Shown here: positions 14,034 through 14,073 of the stretch, in pieces
Layout of the letters: each line of letters starts with the position of its first letter
How positions within the stretch are numbered: the stretch's first letter is position 1
NCBI GenBank assembly: GCA_030916975.1
Contig: JAUPVO010000003.1
Span: 1 to 14,073, forward strand
Length of the DNA stretch: 14,073 nucleotides
Source: Patescibacteria group bacterium
GTDB taxonomy: Bacteria; Patescibacteriota; Minisyncoccia; Phycocordibacterales; UBA5272
Direction: 5' to 3'
The notes under the pieces: generated by a model
What the model saw: the letters and a program-made list of their open reading frames with translations, nothing else
The model's database searches: none
Told to the model about the DNA's origin: nothing
Program-made: the position numbers and the translations under genes

Positions 14034-14073
14034 TGACTAATTCCCAATGTAGGAAAGTCCCTTCAAAATCATA
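14026..14073 (-). CDS. C-terminal end of a probable GHKL/histidine-kinase-like ATPase (partial)
   Basis: Only the last 15 codons are in the window; the frame runs off the right edge. They encode YDFEGTFLHWELVNA and a TAA that lies inside the start of the STAS-like gene. The F-x-GT-hydrophobic pattern followed by a final beta strand is how many HATPase domains end, and an ATPase is the usual partner of DUF4325. That the frame is coding rests on the eight-base overlap and the operon context; the identity rests mainly on the neighbour. Confidence 0.45.
   Translation of the reverse strand, partial: YDFEGTFLHWELVNA

Noticed and set aside
1..14073. CRISPR array, tRNA or rRNA genes, transposase or insertion-sequence ends
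   Set aside because: No regularly spaced repeats, no cloverleaf and no transposase motif were seen. No convincing direct or inverted repeats flank the helicase or tiny-ORF blocks.
44..14073. UGA read as glycine, as in Absconditabacteria and Gracilibacteria
   Set aside because: The long conserved genes (nrdA, nrdB, uvrC, trxB) are full length with no in-frame TGA, so the sequence gives no sign of UGA recoding; only its rarity as a stop is notable.

Overview
The window reads as a chromosomal segment of a low-G+C bacterium with small, compact genes. The short UvrC, the two-ATP-cone NrdA, the stand-alone DUF2090 protein and the general style resemble Patescibacteria (Candidate Phyla Radiation, Parcubacteria-like). 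That placement is inference from gene content; no rRNA or marker-protein comparison was possible.

Layout, left to right. (1) 1-640: a minus-strand protein with a pre-toxin-TG-like motif, behind a perfect hairpin terminator. (2) 710-2502, plus strand: an AhpF/TrxB-type flavoprotein reductase, a TfoX N-terminal domain protein and a membrane-anchored Excalibur protein, ending at a strong bidirectional terminator (2522-2558). (3) 2575-8901, minus strand: uvrC, then nrdA-nrdB (class I ribonucleotide reductase), then a DUF2090 aldolase-fold protein. DNA repair and dNTP supply are therefore adjacent, and a perfect 30-bp palindrome lies upstream of nrdA. (4) 8931-9718, plus strand: three tiny ORFs coupled by ATGA overlaps, a terminator, then a complete promoter-to-terminator unit for a candidate ~67-nt RNA. 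(5) 9762-10398, minus strand: two small hypothetical proteins. (6) 10621-13040: a visibly G+C-richer DEAH helicase gene that lacks its whole N-terminal half. (7) 13106-14073, minus strand: an overlapping cluster consisting of the last 15 codons of a probable GHKL-type ATPase, a STAS-like DUF4325 protein and a two-TM protein.

Two features run across the window. Five genes have a TATAAT-like -10 element only 7-11 bases before the ATG and no Shine-Dalgarno, so their mRNAs should be leaderless. Also, the fourteen larger or partial genes stop at TAA (8) or TAG (6) and never at TGA, while the three tiny ORFs all stop at TGA and carry recognisable Shine-Dalgarno sequences. The tiny-ORF block and the helicase fragment therefore look foreign to the rest.

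The best candidate for an undescribed system is the ATPase/STAS-like/2TM cluster at the right edge. It resembles a kinase-antagonist switch with a membrane output and lies directly against a broken helicase gene. The candidate small RNA is the second choice.
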